Source: Deltaproteobacteria bacterium
Lineage (GTDB): Bacteria > Myxococcota > Polyangia > Haliangiales > Haliangiaceae
Direction: 5' to 3'
Length of the DNA: 17,137 bases
NCBI GenBank assembly: GCA_018262455.1
Contig: JAGSPR010000111.1
Location: 1-17,137 of the forward strand
Shown here: positions 15,763 to 17,137 of the stretch, piece by piece
Numbering within the stretch: the stretch's first letter is position 1
How the letters are laid out: each line of letters begins with the position of its first letter
Notes under the pieces: model-generated
The model's database searches: none
The model's input: only the letters and a program-made list of their open reading frames with translations
Told to the model about the DNA's origin: nothing
Translations under genes and position numbers: made by a program

Positions 15763-15775
15763 ATTGTGGGGGGAC

Positions 15776-15804
15776 CTTATCGTGATCGACGGCCCTTCAC
15801 GCAA
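15776..15804 (-). promoter_or_regulatory. Candidate sigma-70-type promoter for the P-domain/importer genes
   Basis: On the minus strand TTGCGT (15804-15799) and GATAAG (15781-15776) are separated by exactly 17 bases, matching -35 and -10 boxes at three and four of six positions. Transcription would begin about seven bases before the ATG at 15762, giving a very short leader without a Shine-Dalgarno. The rest of 15763-15950 holds the divergent promoter region for the SPFH gene; TATGCT at 15856-15861 is a weak candidate -10 for that side. Confidence 0.3.
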
Positions 15805-15937
15805 GAGAAAAACGTAGGTCGACCACGGGATCGTTCCGGCCAAGACCGCTGGTTGTATGCTAAGTTACGCCGCGATCGGGAAGTGGGGGCAACTCCTCCA
15901 CTGCCCACGAAAGACGTCACCGGCACGCGCGCTGCGC

Positions 15938-15942
15938 AGGAG
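15938..15942 (+). promoter_or_regulatory. Shine-Dalgarno AGGAG for the SPFH gene
   Basis: AGGAG ends eight bases before ATG 15951, the ideal spacing. It decides for that start against the in-frame GTG at 15942, which overlaps the motif. Confidence 0.75.
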
Positions 15943-15950
15943 TGAACCAG

Positions 15951-16990
<1,040 letters not shown>

Positions 16991-16991
<1 letters not shown>

Positions 16992-17137
16992 TGTCCCGCC
17001 TCGATAACCGCGCCTACTACGACGACTTTGCCGGCTGGTACGAGCGCGAGCGTCACCTGCCCTATCACCGCATGCTCGACGATCTCGAGGTCGAGCTCGT
17101 GGAGCGCTACGGTACCGACAAGGACGTGCTGGAGGTC
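16991..17137 (+). CDS. Class I SAM-dependent methyltransferase, N-terminal fragment (cut by window edge)
   Basis: The 49 visible residues begin MSRLDNRAYYDDFAGWYERE, the usual lead-in of small Rossmann-fold methyltransferases. They end at DVLEV, where motif I (typically followed by GCGTG) starts. The substrate cannot be told from this fragment. The ATG overlaps the SPFH stop by one base (TGATG), so the two genes are probably translated together. Confidence 0.75.

Overview
This is a GC-rich (roughly two-thirds G+C), gene-dense bacterial window with many GTG and TTG starts and short or overlapping gene boundaries. The organism is most likely a myxobacterium-like member of the Myxococcota (former Deltaproteobacteria, possibly near Haliangium/Kofleria). 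Pointers are a RomR-like response regulator, several small lipoproteins, a lipoprotein with the Asp/Asn/Gly/Cys-rich motif common in myxobacterial surface proteins, and a crotonyl-CoA carboxylase/reductase. The taxonomic call is inference from gene style; there is no rRNA here.

Left block (1-6289, all minus strand). In transcription order these are a RomR-like receiver protein, valyl-tRNA synthetase (valS), an isochorismatase-family hydrolase, a cation diffusion facilitator (CDF) transporter gene and the start of crotonyl-CoA carboxylase/reductase (ccr), which runs off the left edge. valS and the hydrolase overlap by GTGA, and the hydrolase and the CDF gene overlap by one base, so these three look translationally coupled. 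The CDF gene is broken: an out-of-frame internal deletion removes about 60-75 residues covering the rest of TM5 and TM6.

Centre (6290-8160). A 155-bp divergent region separates the response regulator from arginyl-tRNA synthetase (argS, plus strand). ArgS has an unusual class I HIGH motif (AYHH). Its stop codon abuts the stop codon of a convergent lipoprotein gene with no base between them.

Right block (8161-15762, mostly minus strand). A P-domain lipoprotein is followed by a complete BMP/PnrA-type ABC importer, probably for nucleosides: binding protein, double ATPase and two permeases. Two uncharacterised genes come after it. The importer is split: a small Cys-containing lipoprotein gene on the opposite strand sits between the ATPase and the first permease. 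GTGA 4-base overlaps join binding protein to ATPase and permease 1 to permease 2.

Right edge (15951-17137, plus strand). An SPFH-domain protein with a C-terminal SHOCT helix pair is overlapped by one base by the start of a SAM-dependent methyltransferase, cut by the window end.

No tRNA, rRNA, CRISPR array, insertion sequence or phage gene was recognised. No stretch above 300 bases lacks a gene; the longest intergenic regions are 15763-15950 and 6290-6444. The best candidates for something new are the split importer locus with its embedded lipoprotein, the deleted CDF gene and the ArgRS motif variant. None amounts to a clearly new system from sequence alone.
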